A stretch of 64,000 bases of DNA, taken from assembly GCA_963969595.1 (NCBI GenBank), contig OZ018409.1, positions 23,242,163 to 23,306,162 on the forward strand, in the 5' to 3' direction. Made by a program: the position numbers and the translations under genes. This stretch comes from Neckera pumila (lineage: Eukaryota; Streptophyta; Bryopsida; Hypnales; Neckeraceae). This document shows, in pieces, positions 1 through 10,912 of this stretch; the first letter of the stretch is position 1, and each line of letters begins with the position of its first letter. The notes beneath the pieces are model-generated. The model was not told the DNA's origin. It was given only the letters and a program-made list of their open reading frames with translations, and searched no databases.

Positions 1-125
1 TTTTCTAATTTTTTGATCCAATAAATACTTGAAAATTCAATAACTTCTATACTGTAGCTCCAAACGCCACGGAACCAAGCCCGTGCACCCCTCCTCGCCG
101 AGCCCTTTCTGATGGTACCAAACAC
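1..125 (-). repeat. Dispersed repeat, third copy of the 33.6 kb tandem unit
   Basis: Read on the minus strand this stretch matches the two tandem copies at 33579-33851: a TGGTACCATYRGAAAG-like block, then GGCGAGGAGGGGTGCACGGGC-like text, then an AT-rich tail ending near AATTAGAAAA. It begins at the window edge, so its true end is unknown. No coding potential is claimed. It is probably a fragment of a dispersed transposon. Confidence 0.6.
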
Positions 126-439
126 GCAGCCAGGGGGACGCACGGTCTGGGAGATCTCAACATAAGAAAACAAACAAACAAACAAATAGCCAAACTTAAG
201 GTATGGATTTTTCTTTAATAATATCAGTCGCATTTAGATGCTTATTCTAACAATTTTGCATACAGTTTGGAGTTGTCTAAAGTAGTGTTACAAGCTTTCC
301 GGGGAGTGGAGAGATTGATTGGTTTTTTATTCCTCGCCTGAAAACCAATGTAAAAAAACCGCGCCCTATTTTGGGCCGCTAATTTTGTTTTTCCTGACCG
401 TGGCACTGAAACTACCGGTAATAGGGGTCACTTCTGGTC

Positions 440-1100
440 GCCGCGCCGCGCTCATTAATGCGCGGTTGGCTGCAGACAAGAAATTAATTCCGTCTTCTGT
501 GCCCTCATACTCGCATGCCCTACCGCGGAACGCTATCCAATGTTGATTTTCTGTCATTGTCGTGTTACAGAGCTCTCTCAATCCATTATCTGATGTCGAA
601 CATTTCATATTGACTTCTTGAAACAGATGGAGAGATGATTGATGAGTAACATATTGCTTTTGTTTTGGACAATATGATATTCATCAATTATTTCTCGGTG
701 TGTTTGAAGAGAGTAAACAAACAGAGAGCAATTCGATCATGTTTGAGAGAGTCGCCGTCATTTCTTGGTATGTTACTGTGCTTGCAAATCATGTCTTCTT
801 AGTAGCAAGAACCGAGCTGCAGATCTCTGGAACATCATGTTCTGCAGATTCACTCACTGTTATCATTTATTTTATATGAATGTTTCTACAGGTGTTCTTT
901 TCACTTGTGCATCAGAAGGCAGAGGTGAGTTTGGACACTGACGGTCTGACTTTGAAACCTCGAGTGCACGGTTTCTGAATGCTGATTTCCAAGTTCCACG
1001 AATACGATAGTCTTTCAAGAGGAGCGTTAAATAATCCGCTTATATGTTACAATGTGCTGTGCGATTTATCGCTTTGGTTCTTTAAACAGCATTCTCAGAA
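440..1100 (+). repeat. Repeat R2, inverted copy at 42990-43600
   Basis: The segment downstream (3') of the OVATE-like gene reappears in reverse complement at about 42990-43600 at high identity. Shared blocks include CTCGAGTGCACGGTTTCTGA (near 960-980) and GGAGCGTTAAATAATCCGCT (near 1021). At 43 kb it is joined directly to a copy of repeat R1, which here lies about 3 kb away on the other side of the gene. Open frames on both strands are not conserved in a coding manner and are left out. Confidence 0.8.
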
Positions 1101-1440
1101 CAGCAAGGTTGGAAACTATGACTCCGCATTGAAGAAGAGTGTAGAAACAATCTATTGGAGGCCTTTGTACAGCTGGTTTTCTCACTTGTGCATCAGATGG
1201 CAGCGAAAAACTACGGACACTGAAGCTGGAAAAGGACACAAATGCACGGTTGTCCATATGTTGCCAGTTTTGCAAGTTCCGTGAAGACGATTCTTACAGT
1301 GAAGTGAACCGCTTAAACATCACTCCGTGCCAATGAGATTCATTGCTTTGGTGCTTACAGAGACATTTCAGCTATGTGCGATTGTTTAGAAATAAAGCTC
1401 CAGATTAAAGAAGAGTGTAGAAATGATCTATTGATGGCCT
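883..1440 (+). repeat. Imperfect tandem repeat, period about 276 bp
   Basis: Two diverged units follow each other: TTTTCACTTGTGCATCAGA recurs as TTCTCACTTGTGCATCAGA, and AAGAGTGTAGAAA at 1135 recurs at 1411. The first unit overlaps repeat R2. The stretch lies just 3' of the OVATE-like gene and may include part of its 3' untranslated region. Confidence 0.6.
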
Positions 1441-1551
1441 TTATACAAAAGAGCCATTAGATCGGGGAGCTAATTTCGTATGGTTTGATGGTGTGGCTAA
1501 CCTAACGCTGAGAAACTTCAAATTACAAAAGAGTAGGATCAAATTGACCTT

Positions 1552-3192
1552 TCACATCCTCATGTTGGCGTTGTGGAAGTGGTGAAGCTGCGAGTCTGAC
1601 CTCAAGGATCTGCAACTCGACCCGGATCTGCCATCGATAGGAATCTCCACGGGTCGTTTGTAACAATCCACACACACAGCGCGGAAGAATTCGTCCACCA
1701 TGGACGAGTAGAAAGGCGACCGCAAGCGCATGTAGCCGTCGAGAAACTCTTCGATGTCCTTTGCTTCCACGCACTCCTCGCCTTCTTCATCCATCATGCG
1801 CGCCACCTCGTCATGGAACACCGCAATGGCTTCTTGAGGAGTCAAAGAATCCAGTGCTACCATATTGTCCATATCGCTACTGGTTCTCTGATTTCCTTTC
1901 TTGTGACCGTATTTCCCAAGAAGCAACTCCACCTTGGAGTTCGAATCGTCTCGCCTCTTTTGGCTACTACCGTGACGACGGCTCGAGAAGTTGCTGGAAT
2001 TCGGGTGGAGATTTCCTCTGTACTCATAGAAGTCACCATGGTGTCTCATCTTGCCGCTCGGAGAATTATCAAGAGAATGCTTGTTACTTACAAATTTTCT
2101 CGAGGTGTTGTTAGGAAAATATTGACCTCTGTTGTTCCGGCGCATAGGGCTTGAAGGAGAATACCGAGCCGAACCGGATTGGGATCGCGAGTAGCTGAAA
2201 GATCTGGAGTGATGATCGCTGTTTCGGTGCTTCGACCGACCGTACTGGTGTGACACGCTGTCTGAATCTTCGAACTCCGAAATCCACCCTTCGGATAAGC
2301 TACAGGAAGCTCTGCGTCTTGAGTACGAGCCTGGACTTGCCGAGGTTGTTTCGTGATACATCTCCACTCCAGAATCCGTATCATCTGCAAGTAACTCAAA
2401 ATGGCTTAAGGAATTACTCACAGGAATTTGGTCAAACAGAAAGGCACGAAATCATATGCAACAAGTGAAATGTACATTAGGGTTACCTGGACTGTAAGTG
2501 AGTGCTTGAGTCTCAGACCGAGCAGGCGATTGCGCGCTCGTCGCGACTGTGCGACGAGAGAGCCCGCTGATGTTTCGACCTTCACCTAAAGATAACGCCG
2601 CGATGCTGAGCTCCCCGTGTCTGTCGAGGGAACCGCCAGACCACTCCGCCAGGCTAGAAGGACTCGTCGTTCTGGAACCTATCTTGAGACTCTCGCGACT
2701 GTACTCCTGTTCACCAGTGCTCGATATAACGGTCTCTCGAACTGATAGCGCGGATCTCTCGGACCGCGGAGTGTCCGACAGTTTCTCTGAGGGCGATCTT
2801 GCCAACGAGGAGTGACTTCGGGACAATGCACCATGTCTTCTCGCGACTCGCGAAGTGATTCTCGGTGAGTGCTCTGTTACAAAATGAAGAGGCGGTTCCT
2901 CCCGCACATCCTCCGTTTTATAATCTATGGGCGCAGTTACAAACTCAATAGGTGGCTTCGCCAAGTTACGGTGCTGATTTATCGGTTTACTCGCAGAGGC
3001 TGCCTCATTCACGCTTCGATCATCAACGCTTCGATCTGGATCTACAGAGGCGGTCTCGCTGGTGTTGGCCAGAGCTCTAGAAGCTAATGCTGACCCTGGT
3101 ACTGCGACTACATAATCCTTGCCCAGAAGGTTTAGGTGATTCCTGCGCGGGATTGCTGCACCAACTACCTTCAGCTGCCAAGATTTCGGCAT
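1552..3192 (-). CDS. OVATE-like domain protein, two exons, 512 aa
   Basis: Predicted exons are 3192-2487 and 2384-1552, joined across a 102 bp intron with donor CAG|GTAACC and acceptor TTACTTGCAG. The join keeps the frame (706 + 833 nt = 513 codons). The start is the first ATG in this frame, with an in-frame TAA 6 nt upstream. A splice-acceptor-like tract (CTTTCTTCGTATGTAACAG near 3341) suggests a 5' untranslated exon at about 3193-3340. Residues 40-400 are low-complexity, rich in Ser, Arg and His, and look disordered. Residues about 417-480 contain KDIEEFLDGYMRLRSPFYSS followed by MVDEFFRAV. This resembles the C-terminal OVATE domain of plant ovate family proteins, which act as transcriptional repressors and bind TRM/TON1 microtubule-linked partners. 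A 32-residue tail after the domain and the long N-terminus are unusual for that family. The gene call is firm; the OVATE assignment is by eye and moderate. Confidence 0.72.
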
Positions 3193-3340
3193 ATCTTACA
3201 CTGGAGTGGCACTAGTCCCCAAAGTGGTATAATTGACTCCAGCCACACGGCTTTCCATTCACGCCCTATCTGAATTTGTCGTTGACAGTCAAAGTACGCG
3301 TCCTTCAGACTTCTTAAATCGTCTGTTACATACGAAGAAA
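3193..3340 (-). other. Probable 5' untranslated exon of the OVATE-like gene
   Basis: On the minus strand a pyrimidine-rich acceptor tract ends with GTAACAG at about 3341. GC-richer sequence then runs to the ATG at 3192. An open frame across it (DLRSLKDAYFDCQRQIQ...) stops shortly after the ATG in a different frame, so it cannot be joined in frame without an impossibly short intron. I therefore read it as leader sequence, though a differently spliced coding exon is possible. Confidence 0.4.
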
Positions 3341-3705
3341 GCAATAATTTGGTAAGCAGCAATATTCAATCAAAAAGAATTGCAGAAATGACAGACAATT
3401 ATAAGCAACTGGGCCAGGGTTAGATGACATCTCAAGAAAACTCAGTGCAAAGAGTGCTCAAAATATGAAAGCAGCGCCTTCCATGCCTTGTGACACTCAA
3501 TACAAAGCCCTTACAATGACTGCTAACAGAATGCGCCCCGACAGAATTTGAGATGGTGGAGAGTTGGAGACTTCAGAAGACACATCGCGAGGGCCAAAAA
3601 GGCGTGGGTCTAAACAAAGTGCTTCTTTACAGAGGAATGTCATGGAGTGAAAGACAAACATCAAAATGGAATAAAAGGATGATTCTCAAAATAAGACACC
3701 AAAAC

Positions 3706-3769
3706 TCGACGTGAGGGCCAATACTTCTGACAAGAATTCGACGTGAGGGCCGATACTTCTGACAAGAAT
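3706..3769 (+). repeat. Tandem repeat, 32 bp x 2
   Basis: The block beginning TCGACGTGAGGGCC and ending GACAAGAAT occurs at 3706 and again at 3738 with one mismatch. Confidence 0.8.
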
Positions 3770-3954
3770 TCGAAGGAAGGAAGAAGGAAGATAATCTCGC
3801 AGTCGAAATCACGCTGTCCGACACCCCTAATCTGCCTTCATCTAGTTATCAAGATTCAAGTTCGGATTGAAATCAAGTGCCCCAGAAAGAAGAGGAGAAA
3901 ACCCTCATTCACAACTTCACAGGGCAACCCAAATTGATTACACCTCAAGTTCAT

Positions 3955-4480
3955 CTTCCCTGATGGAATTAGTGGTGTCAGTGTCGAAAGAGTGGAACCA
4001 CAGTCGCAGCGGTTCCGCAAAAACAAAGTAAAAAAGTCCGGACTTCAGGCCCTCCAACAGCTCGAACAAGAAGCGGAGAGTGAGACATGAAGACAAACAC
4101 GAAACCTCGAGAATGTCGACTTTTCAACCAGAAATCTAATGCGCATTTCTTCAAGCAAGGAAATCGGCCGTTCCTAGCTGTTCTAATCAATCACGGCATG
4201 ACCGACATAAGCAGGTTAGCAGGTAATACAAGAAAGTCAGCATTCCGTTCAGGTACTCTAAAAAGAGAGGTCTGTGGTAGGAGTACACAGAATCTAGCGA
4301 CCAGTGCTCTTCGAAACGCACGTGAAAGTACTCGTCAAATTAACTGAAAAAGCAAAAGCAAAATCTCACAACACTTGGAGGAATTTCTTTAGAGGGAATT
4401 CATTACATCAGCATAGGGAAGATGAAAAACAAAATACAAGAGAGAGGGTTCCAAGGCCTATCCCTCCAAGAATCGCAGTT
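3955..4480 (+). repeat. Repeat R1, direct copy at 42430-42985
   Basis: This block upstream (5') of the OVATE-like gene recurs in the same orientation at about 42430-42985 at roughly 85 percent identity, with blocks such as CGAAACCTCGAGAATGTCGA and GACATAAGCAGGTT shared. The open frame at 4087-4347 has a counterpart at 42530-42778. The changes between the copies are mostly non-conservative, so I treat it as repeat sequence rather than a gene. Confidence 0.8.
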
Positions 4481-6512
4481 GTATTCACAAAAGCAGAGCA
4501 CGACAACCACGAAGACACGCAGGCTCTCTCTTCAAGAACCTGACTGGAAGAATGCGTTAATCAATATCACCCAAATCAATATCTCCGCAGCAATAATCAA
4601 GTTCTTACCTTCCGCTGCGACATCAACTCTAGGAGAATGCACATCTCTCGTTCGAGCCTTACAAAGTCCAAGCTAGCTGCAAAACCCCCCGGGAGAAGAC
4701 AGAGAGTCACATCCTTCAGCAGTGCAATCGTCAAGGAAGTCCAGCACGCGAAGTCTGAATCAGATCTCACAGCCCACTCTCAGCCGTAGTTGAATTCTAG
4801 GGTTTACACTTCCAGGAGGAGCACAACCTTGCCAGATCTACAGAAGGTCCCTACCAGAGAAGTCAGAGAGCTTGCTCTTCAACTCAAGATATTCCGATTG
4901 GTCAATCCTCTTCAACAGGATGGATTCTGCAGAGTTGCGAGACAACATGTCATTCCCTTTTGGCTCTACGTGATCCAGAGCAAAAGGTCGCGATCTCTCT
5001 CGTCAGCATTGACATTAAGAAAGTCGGTCATCACCTGTCAGGGCCGTCAAGCTCTGGCTCTCTCAAACGTCCTCTCACTGTTGCGAAGCTCGCGGGTAAA
5101 GACGGTTCACGGTTGGACACTACAACTACTACTGACATGCGCAGCAGCAGGTGCCGCTTACGTCGTCCACGGATCTAGAGGGAGCTTTCCAGAGCGGGTG
5201 GACCGCGGACGGCTGGCAGAGATGATTCCCGGGATAAATGGAATTCCCCAGCACCACCCGCCTTGATGAAGGCCTACCAACTACTCCACTACTTGAACCA
5301 CAGTTGCGTTACGAGCCTTCTTCGGGAGGGTAAACATTTGGAGCTTCAAATTTCGCTCCAAGTATTTACCTCGTGGAAAGCGCAGGAACAAATTATTTAT
5401 CGCAGATGATGGAATTTGAAGATTTTGAATTCATATTTGGAACTCAAGACCCCGAATTAGGAGGTTCACAACACGGAATACAAGATTGAAGTCCCAGAGT
5501 AGGGGGCAGATTTTTACATCCACAACAGGCAAGCGTGGCAAAGAAAAATAAAAAGGCTCGTAGCACAACTTTAGACAAATCCGGGACCCAGCGGCATTGT
5601 CGGGAGAGGGGCGCGCGGACTGACGGTGGAGACATCTAACCACCAGGCACCTCGAATCCTCACTTCCTCATTCCAACTAAAATTGAGTAATAAGGACAAG
5701 CTTGCTCCTTGAATCCTCGCTCGACTCCCTGGAGTCCCCTGCTCTGGCTCTTCCGTCATATTCCTCTTGCTTGTCCTGGTTCTGTCTTTAAACGCCCTCC
5801 CGCCGTCCGGCCTTTTACAGCAACTTGTGTTCTAATTCGGATCTCCTCCCCTCCTCGATCCCTTACTATATTGGAATACACATCTGGCATTCGGAGCCTT
5901 GGAAGTCGCTCCGAACCTTGCAAGCTAGGCCTTCTCAACTACAGGGACGGAGCTGAGATGAGTGTACTGTACTGCTGATCGAAGCCATGGAATGGTTCCA
6001 TCTGTTACAACTCACAAGTCACAACCCAAAAAATAAATTAGATAACTGATTACATTAGGTGATCAATCATGTAGAATCAAAACAAGTTATTGCAGAAATT
6101 CGTGCTAAAATATCTCCTTTTAAAGAGAAAGTTCAAAAACATATTTATTCAAATTTGTCTGGAATGCACTCATCAGCGTACATACCTGTGTAACTGATGA
6201 TATTGGTCACGATTAGTACTGGGAGAGCTTGCGCGTTTACCTGGATTCTGGGTGATAAATGGATTATAGAAAAGCACGATTGCAATTTGCTCTTTTGCAG
6301 AGTTGGCAGTTATAAAGAACTTGCAAGAGGGCAAGAGGGCGTTAGTGAAAAAGGTGTCAACGTGCAACGAAATTCCGTTTCATTTGTTTCAAAAAAAGAA
6401 AAGAAAAGGTGTCAACGTTCTTTTCAGTTTCACACGTGTGACCGTTCAGTACAGCACCAATGGAGGCTTGAATCTGGAATTGCTCTTCACAACAAAGTCC
6501 CTGCAGAGGTGA
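4481..6512. other. No recognisable gene; moderately GC-rich spacer
   Basis: The stretch is less AT-rich than the distal intergenic DNA. It contains one open frame at 4790-5266 (plus strand, 158 codons) with a short hydrophobic Ala-rich run (LLLTCAAAGAAYVVHG) near its end. I see no family match and no splice pattern, so I do not call it a gene. Nothing else could be supported. Confidence 0.4.
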
Positions 6513-7257
6513 TTAACCCTGTAACGCCGGGACAGCCATTTTGTGGCTTTTGGATGACTGTGCAGTCATCTGTACATTGCTTGGAAACATTTTTTCATCC
6601 GTTTCTTTTTTGTTGACATTCCATGGTGGATTCCTAAGAGTGTGTAGTTGAATTTGTAGTCACGCAAGTGTCTATCTTCACATAAATGAGAAGTTAGTAA
6701 AAAAAACGGATCACAAAATATGCTATTTTAGTGTACTTTGGGAAGTTGTTGTTCCTTGCTCTAAATCTGAAATTTCTCCACAAAAAAAATACTTTTTGAG
6801 TTTGAGCCCAACTAACAAAATGAAGGTCATCTACTCTAGTTTCTTCTCCAATTTGAAGTTTGAAAAAAATCCTAATATTGAATATTTTATAGCAATTTGA
6901 ACTTTGGGTGTATTTTCAATGTCTATTATTTTCTAATTATAGAATGATACGGAAATTGAGTTTACACCATGATGTTTGTCATTGTAATATATACGCATGG
7001 TGAAATTTTCAGATTTTTTGAAATAATTTTCTATTTGACGTGATTTTTCTTCACTTTTTCTTCAAAAATTCTCAAAAAAAATCCATTTTCCACAAAAAAG
7101 TCTAAATTTTCTGTGAAGTAAAGAAGACATGTAATTTCATCTCTGAAAAATAAATATAAAAATTTTCATACATATCTAGTTGCAAAATGGCAGCAAATTG
7201 AATGATAGACACTAAGGCCTGAAATCAGTGGTTATAGGTCCGTCATTTAGGGGTTAA
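6513..7257 (+). mobile_element. TTAA-bounded (piggyBac-like) nonautonomous element, copy 1
   Basis: The element is 745 bp including both TTAA sites. The left end reads TTAACCCTGTAACGCCG and the right end GTCCGTCATTTAGGGGTTAA. It is nearly co-linear along its whole length with the reverse complement of 41093-41836 (744 bp), which fixes both boundaries. It has no transposase frame, so it could only move using an enzyme from elsewhere. Confidence 0.75.
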
Positions 7258-8120
7258 TGTCGCAGGATACTCGCATGAAAAGGGGTGTCTTCAGCAAATT
7301 CAAATGCCAATGCCATCAGCAAGTGGGCGTGCAATGGACCTCAGTGAATTTTTTTTTCTCATTTTGGAGAAGTAGCCAGCTATTTCTCCAGCATATGGGT
7401 GAAAGTTGGGTGATAGTTGGTGATATCTAAGAGCATCACCACTGTTACGCAAAATTCTGGCTCGGCCCGGTGTTTGCTGAACCCGGAAGAATTGTCTCCC
7501 TCCACCGCAGACTCAAAGAAGGTGGTTACTGAGCCAACAAAAAAATGGTTTGGGACAGCATCTTCATGTACCATCTCTTGTTATATTGAGCTACTATTTT
7601 GGGGTATCCTCAAGGAATAGTTGTCAACTTTTTGTCAACATGCTCTGCCAATACGACACGTGCATGAACAATAATTGATGCCATGGTGTTATGGCGCGAA
7701 AGAGTGGGGGACCAACGTCACACTGGGTGTAAATCCACAAAGTCAACACAACAAAGCTCTTTTGCTGTGTCAATTTTCTTGCGAAATGGTGGCAATGCTC
7801 TAAAGTACTGACTACTGAGAGTCCCGCTATTTGCACCATGTGATTATTTGCACCACTTTATGGCCACTATGTATCAATGCAGGATATTTGAAAGTTCAAG
7901 TGGTACATTATTTATTAAAACACAATGGCGCAACTAGGGTGGCTTTTGAATTGTAGTACAAAGAGGGGCTACTACCTTACATGCATTATAGTGCAGTAGT
8001 AGAAATAAAATCCATGTAGCCTAAGCTTTATGACAAATTAGACTAAATGTTGGCCTTAATGTTTCAAGAAAGAACAAGAGTTATCACCAAAGTACTTTTT
8101 CCGAGACAATTTCATTTATC
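7258..8120. other. AT-rich intergenic DNA, no gene seen
   Basis: Open frames here are short and unlike known families. No element ends were recognised. Confidence 0.4.
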
Positions 8121-8121
8121 A

Positions 8122-8210
8122 ACCAATAGGTGCATTTTCCATCTTCAAAATAATCTTGAAATTCATCCATCAACCACTTTTTTTTTGTCTATATAGCATT
8201 TTAGGGTTAA
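8122..8210 (+). repeat. Dispersed CCAATAGGTGCATT repeat, copy 1
   Basis: AACCAATAGGTGCATTTTCC is followed by TTCAAAATAATCTTGAAATT and ends near TTAGGGTTAA. Related copies start at about 11289, 16840, 34392 and 45523. The shared core is about 80-100 bp and probably marks one end of an old transposon family. Confidence 0.55.
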
Positions 8211-9132
8211 AATTTAGCCTATGCGCTTAGCCTATGGGCTTAGTCTATGCAAACCATATTCCTACTAGTAATGAAACCTAGGTGACACCTAGATAAATTT
8301 TGGCTATTAAATTCTAATATACTACAAGAACTTGGCTATTTTGTTTAAGAAAAATTAGATTTCCTTTACATCAAATAGCCTTTGTATTTTTTCTATAGGA
8401 AAGTGGTGAAAATTTCTATAATCCTTTTTATGGCCTTCTTCAAAAAATCAAATTGAAAAGTCTTGGAGAAATCTTTTAAGGTCCATGTTATAAAAACCAA
8501 TTTTTAGAGATCATGGCCTTTGAAGATAAGGCAAACCATCCTATTATTGCCACCATCTCAAGTCTACCTTTATGTATCCAAAGATTACATTTCAGAATGA
8601 AAATGTATAGTACAAGTACAAAAGCAAGTGTATAAGTACGGAATTAGAATTTTGATGTTTATAGATTGGTTCAAATTAATGTAAAATTAGAGGAGGCTAC
8701 ATTGTTCACTTTATAGTTTAGGAATAATTTTTAATTAGGGAGGGTCATAATGTGAGACTACTTTAAATGAGTGGCTGTAGTATGAATCTTTTAGTCCAAA
8801 GAATTGTGAACATATATCAAGCCTATCTCTCTAGGTGTACTTCATGCAAAAATCCTAGTGACTCAAAAGTTTTGCACTTTCATTGCCTTAGAAGACAATA
8901 GTGTTGTCTATATTAGTTTTTGCCTTGGACAATATTTTTTGAGTGGGTCTCTATTCTTTGGTATTCACCCTTTTTTAAGTTCTCAGTGGCTGAAAGCTTG
9001 CTCTCCATGGCTACTCACTTCTAGTGTAAAGAGGTTACATGAGGGTCAATCTTTACAATAACAAGGAGTGATTAAGAGAGGAAACAGAAAATTATCTTGG
9101 TGATGGCCTTGATTAAGAGACTTAGTCCCTTA
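8211..9132. other. AT-rich intergenic DNA, no gene seen
   Basis: A plus-strand frame at 8858-9061 (67 codons) has no recognisable features. Nothing else stands out. Confidence 0.4.
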
Positions 9133-9615
9133 AATCCAAATGTTTGGTCTTTTAGGAATTAAAGCCCTTTTTAAACTAGAGATTTGACTTAAAAAAAGTT
9201 TTAAACTCTAGTTCACATTGGTGCATTGTGACAGAAAAAAATATATGTAGTGTAGTATACAAACACCTTGAAGATTATATTTTTATCCTCCATAGCCAAA
9301 GAATTGCACAAGTTTTGAATATCTAGGAATCTATCTTGAAAAGTGGGTTTGACTACAATTTTGGGATTTCCTTGTGCCAAAAGACTCATAGACAATCATT
9401 TAAAAGCATCACATTATGAAATGCCCTAGTTTAGAAAATATACTAAAACTATATATTGGACACCCTCTCACTTTAAACTACCTTCAAATGTCATGATAGC
9501 TCCAAAGATCACTCCTATTCAAAGCCAAGATATGGACCTTGAACATTTTTTTACAAATTCTTAGCCTCTAGTCTAAAAAGGGCCTTAATCCCTAAAAGAC
9601 CAGACATTTGGATTT
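9133..9615. mobile_element. Small element with inverted ends of about 49 bp
   Basis: AATCCAAATGTTTGGTCTTT on the left (9134) is mirrored by AAAAGACCAGACATTTGGAT on the right. Pairing continues inward through a second block: TTAAAGCCCTTTTTAAACTAG at 9159 pairs with the mirror of CTAGTCTAAAAAGGGCCTTAA ending at 9588. Both arms contain GGTCTTTTAGGAATTAA / TTAATCCCTAAAAGACC, close to the ends of the TTAA-bounded family but facing outward. The interior of about 385 bp is AT-rich and non-coding. Confidence 0.65.
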
Positions 9616-10092
9616 CAAGTAATAGATGAATGCAATTATGTCCCATCCATTTAGAAATTTGAGTTTCCATCCATGTAATTGTTGGTACATTTTTGTGTTA
9701 GTTCTCTTACATTTTATAATATAGATTTTTAGAATTTTTTTTGTGAGTACTCTATATTTTAAAAAGCACAAGTATATTAGACATCAAAAACTAATTGTTT
9801 CAATTCGAAAAATGATCATTCAAAAACAACTTAAATAAATAAATAAATAAACCAAAATTTTCTTAACATCTCCATAATTAGAACCTAATGTTTTGAACCT
9901 AAAGAAAAAAAATTGTTGAAATTACAAATAATCAATTAATAATGGAAATTTTGAAACAATTTTTAAAATCTGGTTTCCACATTTTTGGTTTTGTGAAAAT
10001 TTGAAAATTTGACCATAAGTTTATGTTATAGCTTAAACAAAGTTATCGTGTTATTAGGAATTTCTCAAAGTTTATAACTCAAGTAGAAACTA

Positions 10093-10912
10093 CTCCCTCC
10101 GTCCCAAAATGAGTGTCCCTTGAAGAACTTTTCTCAAGATTAAGGCAAAATTTGAGTATTTGGTAAAGTAATGAATGGAGACATGTAGATTAACTCTTGA
10201 TTTTACTCAACGGTTTACAAAAACAGCAATATCAAGTTTAAAGTATGAACTATTTAAAGCGAGAAATTTGAGGTTGTAAATTCGTATGATAAATCACCCG
10301 CTAGCTTATGATTTTCTACCAAAAATGAGTATTGAGCATAACAATACATTGCTTTCCATCTTGTCTTTGTACCCCATGAAGATTTCATGAAGATAGTTTA
10401 TGGTTAGATTTCTCTTGAGCAGCTTGTGAACAGCTTGTTATAAGCAGCTTGTGTAACTAAAACTGACTATTTCATGAATTGTGTCTTTGTGAAATTGACA
10501 TTGACTATTTTATGAATTGTATCTTTGTCTAATCGAAATTCTTATTGTGACATACTGACTATTATGCCATATTTAACTATTTCTAGATTATTCAATGAAC
10601 TCCAGACTATATGTCCAGAGATCTCCGGATAATAACATTGTGAGATCTCCCGATTTTTGTGTAGGTCTCACAATTTTTGTATTAATCTCCGGATGTTTTG
10701 CATAAAACTCTTGATGTTTTGGATTGTCTCTTGATGACCATTGTTTTCTCTCTCAATGATCATTATTAGTTATGGACTTTCAATAGTCCAAAAGTAGTTA
10801 AATATGGCAATATTTCATGAATTGCATCATATAACTAAATTTGAAGTAGTGGACAATCATTTATGGACATCTATTTTTGGAAAGATGGACAATCATTTCA
10901 AGACGGAGGGAG
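10093..10912. mobile_element. Stowaway-like (Tc1/mariner) nonautonomous element
   Basis: The element is 820 bp and flanked by TA on both sides. The left end reads CTCCCTCCGTCCCAAAATGA and the right end, read inward, CTCCCTCCGTCTTGAAATGA, so the inverted ends are about 26 bp with three mismatches. The terminal CTCCCTCCGTCCC is the classic Stowaway MITE signature, driven in trans by mariner-like transposases. The interior holds short direct repeats (TATTTCATGAATTGTGTCTT and relatives near 10470-10530) and no transposase. It is longer than most Stowaway MITEs. Confidence 0.9.

Noticed and set aside
4087..4347. Open frame repeated at 42530-42778, possibly a conserved protein
   Set aside because: Differences between copies are mostly non-conservative and neighbouring non-coding sequence is equally similar.
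4790..5266. Plus-strand open frame of 158 codons with an Ala-rich hydrophobic run
   Set aside because: No recognisable domain, another frame is open across the same region, and no splice context was found.
6513..7257. Tourist (PIF/Harbinger) origin for the TTAA elements
   Set aside because: That group makes a 3 bp TTA or TAA duplication and has ends starting with G; here the borders agree only as TTAA and the ends start with CC.
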